Below, in pieces: positions 34,458 through 45,054 of a stretch of 64,000 nt of DNA (within the stretch, counting starts at the first letter, position 1; every line of letters begins with the position of its first letter). The notes beneath the pieces were generated by a model. It had not been told where the DNA came from. It searched no databases and saw only the letters and a list, made by a program, of their open reading frames with translations. Made by a program: the position numbers and the translations under genes. Source of the DNA: Rana temporaria (Eukaryota > Chordata > Amphibia > Anura > Ranidae); the NCBI RefSeq assembly GCF_905171775.1, contig NC_053497.1:33744764-33808763 (forward strand), given 5' to 3'.

Positions 34458-34839
34458 GGGCCCCTTCACACGGTCGGAACGTTTAGGTCTGCCTGTCAGC
34501 GGACCTGAACGGCCGCTCCATGCAAGCCTATGGAGCGTCGGATGTCAGCGGAGACATGTCCGCTGACATCCGTCACGATCCTATAAAATCAGACGTATGG
34601 CGGTACGTCCCCATCTGTCCATGGCGGATCAGATTGGGTGAGATCTGATGAAAACGAACATGCTGTCCCTTTTTATCAGATCTCTCCATAGAAGACAGCG
34701 GTGCTGCACAAGCCCCTCCCCGCTCAGTGAGCAGAGAGGGACTTGTCACCCGCCGGCTCAGCTGAGATATCCCCCCGTTGAGTCGGCGGGAGCGGGCAGA
34801 CTCCGTAGCGACGGAGTTCGCCTTGTGTGAAAGTAGCCT
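34458..34839. mobile_element. AGGCCCC-type TA-flanked MITE
   Basis: TTA|GGGCCCCTTCACACGGTCGG...GTGTGAAAGTAGCCT|TA. Interior TCCGCTGACATCCG/CGGATGTCAGCGGA palindromes are shared with 49449-49823. Confidence 0.82.
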
Positions 34840-35054
34840 TAGTGCCAAAAGTCCAACGCCCTCACTGGCCTTGACGTCTTCTACCTGAATTCTTCTAGGT
34901 GCCAGTATGGGATGACATCATTCCCCAGCACGCACAGGAGTGCAGTCATCCCAGTACACAGGCAGTGTGCTGGAATGTACACTGTTCTGCATGTGCATGG
35001 CTCATTCTACAAGGGTTTGTGAACAGGAGTGTATTTTATTTCTGAATTGACATT

Positions 35055-35343
35055 GGGAGTTATTTACGAAAGGCAAATCCACTTTGCACGACAAGAGCAA
35101 ACTACAAGTGCAAAGTGCACTTGAAATTGCACTGAAAGTACACTTGGCAGTGCAGTCGCTGTAAATCTGAGGGGTAGATCTGAAATGAGGGGAAGCTCTG
35201 CTGATTTTATCATCCAATCATGTGCAAGCTAAAATGCTTTTTTTTTTGCCTTGCATGTCCCCCTCGGATCTAGAGCGACTGCAATTCCAAGCGTACTTTG
35301 CACTTGTAGTACAAAGTGGATTTTCCTTTAGTAAATAACCCCC
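35055..35343. mobile_element. Palindromic MITE (GGGTTATTTACTAAAG ends), second copy
   Basis: GGGAGTTATTTACGAAAGGC...CTTTAGTAAATAACCCCC, matching 29589-29868 in reverse orientation, including the TTGGATGATAAAATCAGCAGAGCTT-like core. Confidence 0.8.
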
Positions 35344-36873
35344 ATTGTGTTCTACTTTATGACCCGTCCCCAATGCCTGTGTCTCTGATATTTGCTCTTT
35401 TGCAGAGATTCAGCTGCTGGCAGGACCTGCAGTAAAATGGCCGACCAGTGGAATCGCAGCTCGCAGTGGGAAGCACAGGTACCTGACACACCAGGAAATG
35501 TTGGATGCTAAAGACTCTGCTAGGGACTGTAGCTCAGAAAGAGATAGAAGATCCAAGGCCCAGGCGTTGGGACAGGGAAGGATTGGTGTTCTTCTGCACA
35601 GTTTTCTTTTCGCTCTCTTCATTTTTTCAACAGCGTCACTTTAAGGAATATTCAAAGCGCAATTCTCTCAACATAAGCAGGTTCAACAACTACCTGATTT
35701 GTTAATAAAATGTGCAGGACAATCGTGACTGCCAGGTCCTGTTACTAAGCAACTAATGGTGTGAAATGAGAGCTCTGCCTGTCACCGGGAGATTGCAGAA
35801 CCTGCCTTGGCTTTTTTTGTGTATTAAGTGTTAATTAGGATTTAACTTGCACAGGCTTACGGAACTAGAAATCAGAAGAACGTACACAATAAAGCCAGGA
35901 GAGCCGTGTCCTGGGAGCCTTATATTTAAACAGGAGGAAATCGTTCCTATATAAACCAGACGACAGGGATGGGGATGAGGTCGGAGTTGTGGTAATGAAG
36001 GAAGAAAAAAGGGAAAAGAGAGATGAGTGACAAAGAGGGCACTGCCTTTTACTTAGAAGAATAACAGCCAAATGCAAACTCACAGAAATAAATAGAAAAT
36101 CAAAGCGCTTATTTTCAGTCATGCCACCTTGTATGGAAGCCGCCCACCAGAAGAGCTGCTTGTGACCGCAAACCGCGTGTTGTCAGAGAGGAAACCAAGT
36201 CCAGGAAGTGAGGAGAGCCACTGCGGGACACAAGGCAGGAAGTGATGTCACACCTGGGGCTGGCTGGTTGCTACGGTAATGCGTTTCGGAACTCCTATTG
36301 GTTCCTTTCTCAAACCATAGACCAGCAGGAGTTGGCCAACAGGAGCTTCACAAGCAGCTTCTAGTGGACGGCTTTCATCCAAGGTAGCATGGCTGCAGAT
36401 AAGCTCTTTGATTTTATATTTCTGTGAGTTTGGAATAGGCTTTTTAATCGTAATAAACCCATTGCTGCTGCACTTAGCTGGCGCCCCCTTGTACTACTCT
36501 TTTGTAATTTTAGGAGATGTGTTCCCGTCTCAGGTGGAGCTGCCTATTGATGTACATCACTCTACCTATGGGATTTTTATGAACTTCTAATAAACATTTT
36601 ATGAACTTCCTATGCTACACAAACATATCTTCACATTTATCTGGGGGGGGTAGAGTCTTATTCATGTTGATGGTGCATTTGTTTGCGTCACAATTTCATT
36701 TGTTGTTTTTGCATACCCTAGGAGGTCAAAATCGTGCTGGAATCACACCAAAGAGGAATAGGAACCTTAAAAATTGCACTGTGCTTAGTTGCATTGATGT
36801 GAACTGGCACCATTGAAAACAATGTGATTTGTCATGCAATTCTGTTTGAAATCACATTAGTGTGAACGGAACC
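35344..36873. other. Intronic sequence, partly dispersed repeat
   Basis: 35685-35830 is homologous to 44637-44790 (see the dispersed repeat entry). The remainder, including 35860-36840, shows no exon or transposon ends I can support. Confidence 0.45.
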
Positions 36874-37347
36874 TTAATGGGGTTCTAAAACTTTGCGTTT
36901 TTTCACCTTAATGCATCCTATGCATTAAGGTGAAAAAACATCCGATGCTTACAGGCCCCCCCCCCAGCTTACTTACTAGAGCCCTCGAAAGTCCCGCTTT
37001 GTGAACGCGCTGGTTTCTCGGATCATTCATTAGATTATTGAAAGTGGCGCAGCCATTGGCTCCTGCTGCTGTCAATCAAATTAATGATGCGGCGCGCCAG
37101 GGGGCGGGGCAGTGTGATACAGTCAGCGGCTATGGCCATCGACTGTATCACGGGAGGGCGCCCGCAAGTTAACCCCCTTGGGAGAGCGCTTCCCAGTGGT
37201 GGGGTTAGCTTTTGCGGGGAGGAGACAGCTGCCTAGGGACCCCAGAAGACCAGGATCGGGGGCCACTCTGTGCAAAATGAGCTGCACAGTGGAGGCAAGT
37301 ATAACATGTTTCTTATTTAAAAAAAGAAACCTTTACAACCCCTTTAA
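36874..37347. mobile_element. Short TTAA element (AAAGG family), reference copy
   Basis: TTAATGGGGTTCTAAAACTT...ACCTTTACAACCCCTTTAA. Contains CACCTTAATGCATCCTATGC palindrome, GTATCACGGGAGGGCGCCCG, GTGCAAAATGAGCTGCACAG and GGAGGCAAGTATAACATG. Confidence 0.88.
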
Positions 37348-37639
37348 GGTTAATCCTAGATGTATTCTTCTGATCCTAGGTGTTCAGTAGAGATTTGAAT
37401 GCATCTGTGGTACAGTATATGGTCCAGCCCGACCATGTCTGTAAATAGGGATCCCTGCAGAAATTGTTGCTCACCATCAGATTCTTCATGTGAACAATAT
37501 TCTTTATTATGGAGGTCCAGGTCAACAAAGAGGGTGTCTATGTGGACTCCCAATACCTAGATATTGTGGCTTGAGCTGCAGGAAGGCAATGTTCAAGCAT
37601 GTCATTTTTGTTAGGATTCGTGGATCCTGGGAGCATGGA

Positions 37640-37947
37640 CAATAAAGTGGCGGTGCACCTGTTTTTTTTTTTAAAGTCAGCAGCTACAAAAACTGCAGCT
37701 GCTGACTTTTAAAAAATGGACACTTACCTGTCCAGCGCGCCCGCAATGTCAGAAGCCGAGGCTGAGGGGGGGGTGACGTAACGAGGTTGGATTCCCCGCG
37801 GGAGTCAGAACCCAGAAATGGGTGCAAATACCTGTCTCAGACAGGTATCTGCACCCCCCTCCCCCCTGAAAGGTGCCAAATGTGACACCGGAGGGGGGAG
37901 GGATCCAAAAAGCGGAGGTTCACTTTTTGTGTGAACCTCCGCTTTAA
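37640..37947. mobile_element. Truncated short TTAA element
   Basis: The right end is TTTGTGTGAACCTCCGCTTTAA, part of a local hairpin GCGGAGGTTCAC/GTGAACCTCCGC (37912-37945). AGTCAGCAGCTAC and its mirror lie near 37675-37710. The left end is not clear. Confidence 0.6.
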
Positions 37948-38043
37948 TGTAGAGCTTTTGTCAGAAATCGAAGCCCTGCTCGATAACTTCAGGTTGGCGC
38001 CTTTTGCAGGTATAGCCATCTAAAACATTAAAAGTCGGTAGGT

Positions 38044-39050
38044 ATAAACAGTGCAGCGCTAAACAAATTATATAGGTATGAAAAATAATAATGAATGGTG
38101 AATCATTATGTGAGAAAGAATAACACAATAATAAGAGAACTCAAAACAGTTCATATTCATATACTACACACTTCTGCCACCAAATACGATATAAGGAGGC
38201 TTACCGGAACATAAGGACCCTGTTCAGCTTATACCAAATGTGTCAAACAGGCAGCGGTGTCTCAACACCTAGATATAGACGGTTTACTGGAATCTTCTTC
38301 AATAAACCTTGTGATGTTAGGAAGATTTGTCAACAGCCAATGGAGTCGATATAATAGTGCAGGGATATGCAATTAGCGGACCTCCAGCTGTTGCAGAACT
38401 ATAAGTCCCATGAGGCATAGCAAGACTGACAGCCACAAGCATGACACCCAGAGGCATGATGGAACTTGTAGTTTTGCAACAGCTGGAGGTCCGCTAATTG
38501 CATATCCCTGTAATAGTGTGTGTAGACATATAGGGCCTTTCAGAGTCAGAACTGGAAACTTCTCATCAGTACTCCATTAGGACATAGATCCAAGGAGGAA
38601 GGATAGAAGACTGGGTGTAGATAAGGGGATAAAAGGTGATGATTGGTCTCAGCTGTGCTTGGGCTTCACTCACAGTAGGGATAATGGCTTTAATTAGTAC
38701 ATAGCTACATTTTCATCAGGGAAGAGCTTTAGAAACAACAGGTCCAGTGATTGCTGTAACGATCTCTAGGCGTTGAGACATCGCTGCCTGTTTGACCCAT
38801 TTTGTATAAGCTGAATAGGGTCCTTATGTTCCGATAAGCCTCCTTATATCATATTTGGTGGCAGAAGTTGTTTTTTTTTTTCTTGGGTGATTGATCATCA
38901 CTCTATGGACTCATTTTTTTTTTTTTTATAAATATGAACTGTTTACGAGTTCTCTTATTATTGTTTTAATAATTTTTTCTCACATAATGAGTCACCATTC
39001 ATTATTATTATTCATACCTATATGATTTATGTTTAGCGCTGCACTGTTTT
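38044..39050. mobile_element. Long fold-back element (AACAGTGCAGCGCTAAAC ends)
   Basis: The left arm (38044-38290) and right arm (38760-39050) are near-complementary over about 240 bases: CAGTGCAGCGCTAAAC, TAAGGAGGCTTA, ATAAGGACCCT and AAACAGGCAGCG are all mirrored. The loop contains the hAT MITE at 38360-38510. No coding capacity. Confidence 0.83.
38360..38510. mobile_element. 151-bp hAT-type MITE nested in fold-back loop
   Basis: CAGGGATATGCAATTAGCGG...CCGCTAATTGCATATCCCTG, about 36-bp perfect-to-near-perfect terminal repeats, with an exact 8-bp duplication TAATAGTG (38352-38359 and 38511-38518). Confidence 0.93.
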
Positions 39051-39170
39051 TTCCCATCTCTTTTGCACAAGTTGTCCCTTGTAGTGCTGGCTGTTTTGTA
39101 TTCATTTTTATTTTTACTATTTGAACACTAAGCGCGGCTTAATACTACACTAATTAACATTGCCTATACC

Positions 39171-39260
39171 AGGGGTCTCCAGACTTTCTAAACAAAGGGC
39201 CAGTTTACTGTCCTGAAGACTTTAGGGGGGGCATTGGAAGTAGAAATTGTCCTGGCGTCA
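39171..39260. mobile_element. hAT-type element, single end
   Basis: CAGGGGTCTCCAGACTTTCT with AAACAAAGGGCCAGTTTACT resembles the end of the 16687 and 59883 elements. No partner end found. Confidence 0.55.
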
Positions 39261-39575
39261 GTGGTATTATGGTGGGGGTGTTAGGGTGAAATCAATATAT
39301 GTTGTATCTGGATATCTGAAAGTCAAGAGAAATTTTTTTTTTTTTTTTAAAAGATGGGAGCAAAAGGTCCAGGTCTAGTGGACCTAGTCTAGTCTAGTGG
39401 AGAGCGTAGACTTTTGACCATCCCATTATTTGGGTAAATGAAAAGCAAGGAAGAGTTGGTTGCAGACATGGCAATGTTGTAAGAGGAAAAGAAGAAATGT
39501 CGCTCTCTAAGACTACCAGGAATTTGTGATGTTTTGAATAAAACCAGATCAGTGAGTGTATGGGCAATGCCAATA

Positions 39576-39888
39576 CAGTAAAACCTTGGTTTGAGAGCAT
39601 TTCGCAAGACAAGCAAAATGTTTTAATACATTTTGCCTTGATATACAAGCGATGTCTTCATATACAAGTAGCGTCATGTCACAACTGAGTATAAAAAAGT
39701 CGAGGAGCCTCTAAGTGTAGCAATATGGTTACATTTAATGAAGGTACAACATTTAGCAACTTATTGCTACACTTAGAGGCGCCTCTCTTCTCTTTTATAC
39801 CCTGTAAAAAAATGCTTTGATATACAAGCGCTTTGGATTACAAGCATGTTTCTGGAACAAATTATGCTCGCAAACCAAGATTTTACTG
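39576..39888. mobile_element. TA-flanked MITE (CAGTAAAACCTTGGTTTG ends)
   Basis: TA|CAGTAAAACCTTGGTTTGAG...CAAACCAAGATTTTACTG|TA. Internal AAGTGTAGCAATA / TATTGCTACACTTAG arms. Ends of this type are mariner/Tigger-like. Confidence 0.85.
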
Positions 39889-40004
39889 TATAGGGCGAAA
39901 TCTGGTAAACCTACACCATCTGCTTAGTTATGGTCAGAGGGTGAATCCTTATCCAAAGAGGTTTATCTACCCAAATACATTTTTATAACTGCAGATTTAA
40001 AGTG

Positions 40005-40235
40005 TTTACTGCTTTGGCTTTTTAAAGCTTTCTGACAATGACGTGGCAATACACGTGCAGTGGAAACGGTTTACCCTCTTTTATGGAGAAAATAACAGAT
40101 TTGCAAATATGTTTAAAAAACATTGTTCTTTCATCAATACGGTGAACACAACCTCTCCTCTATGACCGGATCGCCGCCGCAGGCCTTGTCTGAACCAGTA
40201 GAACATTTACTGATGTGGTTTAGGACTACAGAGCA
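40005..40235. repeat. Unclassified dispersed repeat, near exon 4 donor
   Basis: Shares CTTTGGCTTTTT-AAGCT, CTGACAAT, CAATACAC and later CTTGTCTGAACCAGTA with AACATTTA with 44760-44960. Partially shared with 35685-35830. No transposon ends recognised. Confidence 0.65.
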
Positions 40236-40267
40236 TACAACTGAACAAAAGAAAGCTCTATCCTTAC

Positions 40268-40349
40268 CTTCTGCAGGTCCGTGTGAAGTTGTTTCAGCAT
40301 TACTTCCAGTTGCATAACCTTGCCAGGGAGGTCTGGAAGCAATTCATCC
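40268..40349 (-). CDS. SIPA1L3: SIPA1-like protein, internal coding exon 4 of 5 (start of coiled coil)
   Basis: An 82-bp exon with acceptor TGTATCTCCAG above 40349 and a strong donor CAGAAG|GTAAGG at 40268/40267. After one split-codon base it encodes DELLPDLPGKV, then MQLEVMLKQLHTDLQK, the first heptads of the C-terminal leucine zipper or coiled coil of SIPA1-like proteins. It ends in phase 0, matching the terminal exon. A (TA)n tract begins about 35 bp beyond the acceptor, so the branch-point region is unusually AT-rich. A dispersed repeat ends about 30 bp below the donor. Confidence 0.88.
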
Positions 40350-40379
40350 CTGGAGATACAAATATAGCATTATAAATAA

Positions 40380-40383
<4 letters not shown>

Positions 40384-40424
<41 letters not shown>

Positions 40425-40442
40425 TATATATACACATACACG

Positions 40443-40507
<65 letters not shown>

Positions 40508-40533
40508 CACACACATACACACGGTATATATAT

Positions 40534-40596
<63 letters not shown>
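40384..40596. repeat. (TA)n microsatellite with (CA) interruptions
   Basis: About 210 bases of alternating A/T with short TACACATACACGG interruptions near 40431 and 40501. It lies on the acceptor side of the exon at 40268-40349. Confidence 0.95.
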
Positions 40597-40602
<6 letters not shown>

Positions 40603-41251
40603 ATAAATGTCTTTACAAAGAAGTAAAAAGGGAAGGACATCGGCTTCGGAGGGTGACCTGTATTTTCAGGAATATTGCATAAGACCACCAATTTTGATTT
40701 ATTTTATTTTTTTAAGTTAAACAAATTTTGTGAAATTTTATGACCAACACAAATATCAAGAAACAGAACGTTTACATTAGCAATTGTCAGAAATCTTTTT
40801 AACCCAGAAAATCAGGTCACGGTGCTGCTAAGTTTTTCTAAAGATGTCTCTGGTTTCGTTTTCATTGTCCAAATTGTTCATATTTTCTACCGCAAAGCAT
40901 TGTTCTATTCTCTTCTTTTTGTGGAAAATTAATAAAAATGATTGAAATAGAAAATCAGCTTTGTGTACCACTTTTTCTCTCTATAGTTGTTCTTCCTTTT
41001 AGATATACTACAGTGCACAGCATAAATTAGTTCACCCCAACAGATTTGTCAGAAAACCTTTACTTTCCTTTCAGAATCAACATTTTCTATGGGCCACTAT
41101 ACTACAAAATACTCCCGTAAATGCAGGCCCATTGATTGCAAGTTGCAACCAAGATTTGTTCATTTACACACACAAAAAAGTTATTTATTTTTTTATAACA
41201 AATTCATTCAAGACCATGTTGCAAAAATGAATACACCCCAACAAAAGTCTA

Positions 41252-41410
41252 AGGCCCCCTTCACACTGGGGCGGCTTTGGCGTTAAAGCTTTAACATCAA
41301 TTTTGCTGCGCTATTCGCCCACTAGCGGGGCCCCCGCTAGCAGCCGAGAAAGGGATTAAAAAGGGGTTAAAACCACCCCATTTGCAGAGGCGCTTTGCCG
41401 GTGGTAAGAG
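41252..41410. mobile_element. AGGCCCC-type MITE, left part
   Basis: TA|AGGCCCCCTTCACACTGGGG after the Tc1 left end. The right terminus is missing before Tc1 sequence resumes. Confidence 0.6.
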
Positions 41411-41753
41411 GAATGGCATGCATGGAAGTTGTCCACGAAGGAAGCCTCCCCTAAAGCCCATGCACAAAAAAAGTCTGCCTAGAATTTGCCAGGGACCATG
41501 CTGAAAAAGAAGACGACTACTGGGACTCTAATCTGGAGTGATTAGACTAAAATAAATATTTTTGGAACTGATGGCTTCACACAGGCGAGGAGTACAAAGA
41601 AAAGTACATGGTGCCTACAGTGAAACATGGTGGTGGCAGTGTCCTTCTGGGGCAGCATGAGTGCAGCGGGTGTCGGGGAGCTGCATTTCATTGATGGTAT
41701 CATGAATTCACAGATGTACTGCTCTATATTGAAAGAGAAGATACTACCATCAC

Positions 41754-42679
41754 TAGACATGTGCACTGCCAAAAAAATAGTTTTTTTCGTTTGTTATTTT
41801 CGTGTTTTTTATTTTTTCGGAAATTTGGGAAATTCGTAAAATTCTTTCGTTTTAACTGCTTTTTTCGTAAATTCGTAGATTCAGGAAATTTGAAAATTCG
41901 GTAATTTGAAAATTCGGAATTCCGAGTTTTCGGATTTCCAAAAAAGCAAAAAAAAAACAAATAAAAAACGGAAAAAAATGATTTTCCAAATTTCCGAAAA
42001 AAAAACATGAAACGAAAAAAATAATTTTCGAAATTCGGAAATTCTAAATATTCTGAAATTTCCCATTTACAATTTCGAAATTTACAATTCAGATTTTTTT
42101 TCTTCGATTTTTTTTATGTTTTAATTTTCAAAATGTCGAATTTTTCAATTTTCTATTCCGAATTTTCCAATTTTTAATTTTCGATTTTTTTTTCCGAATT
42201 TTTCATTTTGGCATTTTTACATTTTCCAATTTTTCATTTTCGAAAGTTCGAATTTTTCAATTTTCGAATTTTTCAATTTCGTATTTCCGAAAATCCGAAT
42301 TTCCGAAAATCCGGAAATACAAAAATTTGGAAATACAAAAATTTGGAAATACAAAAATTTGGAAATACAAAAATTTGGAAATACAAAAATTTGGAAATAC
42401 AAAAATTCGCAAATACAAAAATTCGCAAATACAAAAATTCGCAAATACAAAAATTCGCAAATACAAAAATTCGCAAATACAAAAATTCGGTAGTCCGAAA
42501 ACTCGGAAATTCGAAATTTCGGAAGCCCGAAAACTCGGAAATTCAAAATTTCGGAAGTCCGAAAACTCGGAAATTCAAAATTTCGGAAGCCCGAAAACTC
42601 GGAAATTCAAAATTTCGGAAGTCCGAAAACTCAGAAATTGAAAAATTCGGAAAAAAAAAATTCGAATTGCACATGTCTA
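41754..42679. mobile_element. hAT-type element built of AAATTCGG tandem repeats
   Basis: An exact 8-bp duplication ACCATCAC (41746-41753, 42680-42687) and a 12-bp inverted repeat TAGACATGTGCA / TGCACATGTCTA place it in the hAT superfamily. The interior is almost wholly AAATT/TTCGG-rich. On the right half are regular tandem arrays (42308-42640), mirrored loosely by TTTTCGAATT-type sequence on the left half. No transposase. It split the Tc1-like transposase between its catalytic motifs. Confidence 0.94.
42308..42640. repeat. Two adjoining minisatellites inside the hAT element
   Basis: First, about eleven 16-base units AAATACAAAAATTTGG, changing halfway to AAATACAAAAATTCGC (42308-42490). Then about five 32-base units beginning AAGTCCGAAAACTCGGAAAT (42490-42640). 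The switch of one motif within the array shows segmental expansion. Confidence 0.93.
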
Positions 42680-42870
42680 ACCATCACTCCGTGACTTGGT
42701 CATGGTGCACTTTTCCAACATGACAATGATCCAAAACACACTAAGGCCACTGTTGCATTTCTGAAGAACAAGGTGAAAGTGATTCAGTGGCCATGTATGT
42801 CTCCTGATCTGAACCCAATCGAACATCTATGGGGAATTATGAAGAGACAAGCATTCTCCATCCAGCATTG

Positions 42871-43480
42871 TTTTCCTCCAAGCGGATGGTAGTGGGTAGA
42901 GCATTCCAGAGCCGTGGTCCTTGGACCGAAAATCTACGTTCTCCCTTCGATTTGTAGCGGGATTTAGTAATTTGGAGAAGGTTTTGGTTGGTTGACCGGG
43001 AGCACGCGCTTGGTGACATAGGGTTTTATTTTCTTGCTTAAGTATTGGGGAGCGTTCCCCTGTATACATTTGAGCGTGAGGCACAGTGTCTTGAATGTCA
43101 CCTGGTCCTGTACGGGCAGCCAGTGGAGGGACCTCAAGACCAGGGAGACTGATTCCCACAGCTTTTTACCTGTTACCAGTCTGGCTGCCGTGTTCTGGAC
43201 GACTTGTAGACGTGAAATCTGGTATTTCGGTAGTCCTAAGTAGAGGGAGTTTGCGTAGTCGAGTCGTGAGTTAATGATAGTTCCAACCACTACTGCTGTG
43301 TCCTCTTCCGGGATGAGTCTACGTAGCATGCGGAGCAGATGATGAGAACCGCTGACGACTGATCCTATTTGTGCATCCATCGTCATGTCTGAGTCAAAGA
43401 TGACTCAGAGACTTTTGACTTTATTGCTTGGCGCGATGACAAGGCTTCCACTGCCCAATTGTTTGAGCCTTAAGGCACAA
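42871..43480 (-). mobile_element. L2-like LINE fragment (reverse-transcriptase C-terminus)
   Basis: The minus-strand frame shows IINSRLDYANSLYLGLP, LQVVQNTAARLVTG, SLHWLPVQDQVTFKTLCLTL, KCIQGNAPQYLS and FSVQGPRLWNALPTTIRLEE. This is the post-catalytic region of L2/CR1-type reverse transcriptase. A stop precedes the VIFDSDMTMD motif. 5' truncated, and its 3' end abuts Tc1 sequence. Confidence 0.88.
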
Positions 43481-43789
43481 TCCATCAGCACTTTGATCCT
43501 GCTAAACTGGTCCCAAAACCAAAATGCAGGCACCGTCTGATGCCTTTGCATACATCTGAAGCCTTCTCTAATGCACCCCAGGAGCTAAAATGCAAGTTTC
43601 ACATATACCCTCCAAACTTCTTTACACTGATCAGTAAGGCAGACACTTGAAGCTATAGCCCAACAGGAAGCAGTGGGTCAGCTGCTGATAGTGACAGGTG
43701 GTGTTGGAAATGGTACGTTATATCTTTCTGGAATTTGTGGTCCCAAGCACCTTCAAAATGTTAGTCCTGGTGCCCGTTTAGTAAGATCA

Positions 43790-44160
43790 GGGCCAGGACA
43801 AAGGGTGGGAAGATAAGGCAGCTGCCCTGAGCAGTGTGGTATCATGTGAGGTGGGAGGGAGATTGAGGGGAGAGGGCATTTGTGTTGGAAGAGGGAATTT
43901 GGGGGGCAGCAAGGGGTAAGTATTCTTCTAAAAGGGGAAATTTGAGTGTGTGTGCTAAAAGTGGTGATTTAGGGAATTTGTGTTGGGAGGGGGGGGGAGG
44001 GGAGATGATTTGTGCTAGGAGGGGGGAATGAGGGGGTAACTGTGCTGGGGGGGGGGGGGGTGTTGTACTAGAAATTTACGCTAAGGGGTTGTTGTTTTTT
44101 TGGGCTGGGAGGGAAGGGGGACATTTGAGCTTCGGGAGTGGGGGGAAAGATTTGTGCTGG
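43790..44160. repeat. G-rich low-complexity tract
   Basis: Runs of G separated by short AT words (GGGGGAATG, GTGCTGGGAGG) recur at 43905-44160 and again at 44395-44540. A decayed GGGGRATTTGTGCTAGGAG-type minisatellite is possible. Confidence 0.6.
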
Positions 44161-44166
44161 GAGGCC

Positions 44167-44392
44167 AGATACAAGTCCAAAGGAGATCGAAGATTTTCAG
44201 TCCAGGGACCTCGGTTGTGGAACGCGCTACCAACCACCATCCGATTGGAGTTGGACCACTTGGCCTTCAGGAGAATGATTAAAACCTCTCTTCTGAGGGC
44301 AAAAGGGTTTCACCCAGGGAATGGATACAGCGCCCAGAGGCGAATTCAGTTTGCATGTGTTGCGCTATATAAGTTTTTCACTCACTCACTCA
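44167..44392 (+). mobile_element. L2-like LINE 3' end with (CACT)n tail
   Basis: Translation RRFSVQGPRLWNALPTTIRLE matches the minus-strand fragment at 42900. It continues to RMIKTSLLRAKGFHPGNGYS, a 3' UTR with CGCCCAGAGGCGAATTCAG and GCGCTATATAAG, and ends in CACTCACTCACTCA. It defines the 3' end also seen at 651-741. Confidence 0.87.
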
Positions 44393-44636
44393 GGGGGTAT
44401 TCAAAAGGAGGGCGGATTTGTACTGGGAGGAGGGGGGATTTATGCTTCAGGGGTAAGCATGCAAATTAGTGCTCAGTGTTTTGTGGGGGGGGGGGGGGTT
44501 TCGCTAACACATAATGCATCTTGGGGGGGGGGTGCACAGTTTGATCTACCAGTTATTCTTATGCAGGGATTTTGTTTTTCTGCATTTTATTTTTCTATTT
44601 AAGACTTTAATATGTAATGTAAAGCCATAAGCAGAT

Positions 44637-44975
44637 TCGACAATTACCTGATTTGTTAACAAAGTAAACAGGACAATTGTGACTGCTAGGTCCGTTACTA
44701 AGCAACTAATGGTGCAAAACGACAGCTCTGTCTGTCACTGTGTGGTTGCAGGACCTCCCTTGGCTTTTTTTAAGCTGGCTGACAATTACATACCAACACA
44801 CACGCAGGGAAAAGCCTTTCTATGGAAGGAATGGGCACTTCAACAATCACAGATTGATGCTGGAAAATCTCAGCTTCCTGTGATCATTCAGGTTCATATG
44901 TCCCCCCTCTACCTCCAAATCGCCACATGTCTTGTCTGAACAGGTAAAACATTTATTATGGATTTTGGTCAAGGA
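44637..44975. repeat. Unclassified dispersed repeat, near exon 3 donor
   Basis: ATTACCTGATTTGTTAAC, TTACTAAGCAACTAATGGTG and CTTGGCTTTTTTT match 35685-35830. CTTGTCTGAACAGGTAAAAC matches 40185-40215. It may be a decayed transposon or an old duplicated intron segment. Confidence 0.65.
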
Positions 44976-45054
44976 ATTTTCTGTAAATCAGGGCTTTTCA
45001 TGCACCAGTAATGCTGCCTTACTAAACACAAACTCATCTGCTGAATCTTCGTAC

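Larger units (their letters stand above)
41009..42850 (+). mobile_element. Tc1-like DNA transposon, heavily interrupted
   Basis: The left part carries CAGCATAAATTAGTTCACCC and AATGAATACACCCCAAC-type terminal sequence. Transposase remnants on the plus strand include SVLLGQHECSG-type GG-W-G regions after GTGAAACATGGTGGTGGC, FHIDGIMNSQMYCS-like sequence, then past the insert ACTTTTCCAACATGACAATG (HDNDPKHT) and CTGATCTGAACCCAATCGAA (PDLNPIEHLWG). Split by an AGGCCCC MITE fragment and a hAT element, and cut at right by an L2-like LINE. Confidence 0.85.

Noticed and set aside
40300..40691. Open frames of repeating Tyr-Ile in both strands
   Set aside because: Products of the (TA)n microsatellite.
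42308..42490. Regular short repeats resembling a CRISPR array
   Set aside because: Units are directly adjacent with no unique spacers, and the context is a eukaryotic transposon.
42208..42723. A 171-codon open frame rich in Asn, Lys and Ile
   Set aside because: It is the translation of the 16- and 32-bp tandem repeats in the hAT element. Opposite-strand frames are equally open for the same reason.
44988..45054. Continuation of the SIPA1-like exon to its stop as a terminal exon
   Set aside because: Downstream exons join in phase and restore the conserved coiled coil, so the open extension is more likely intron read-through.
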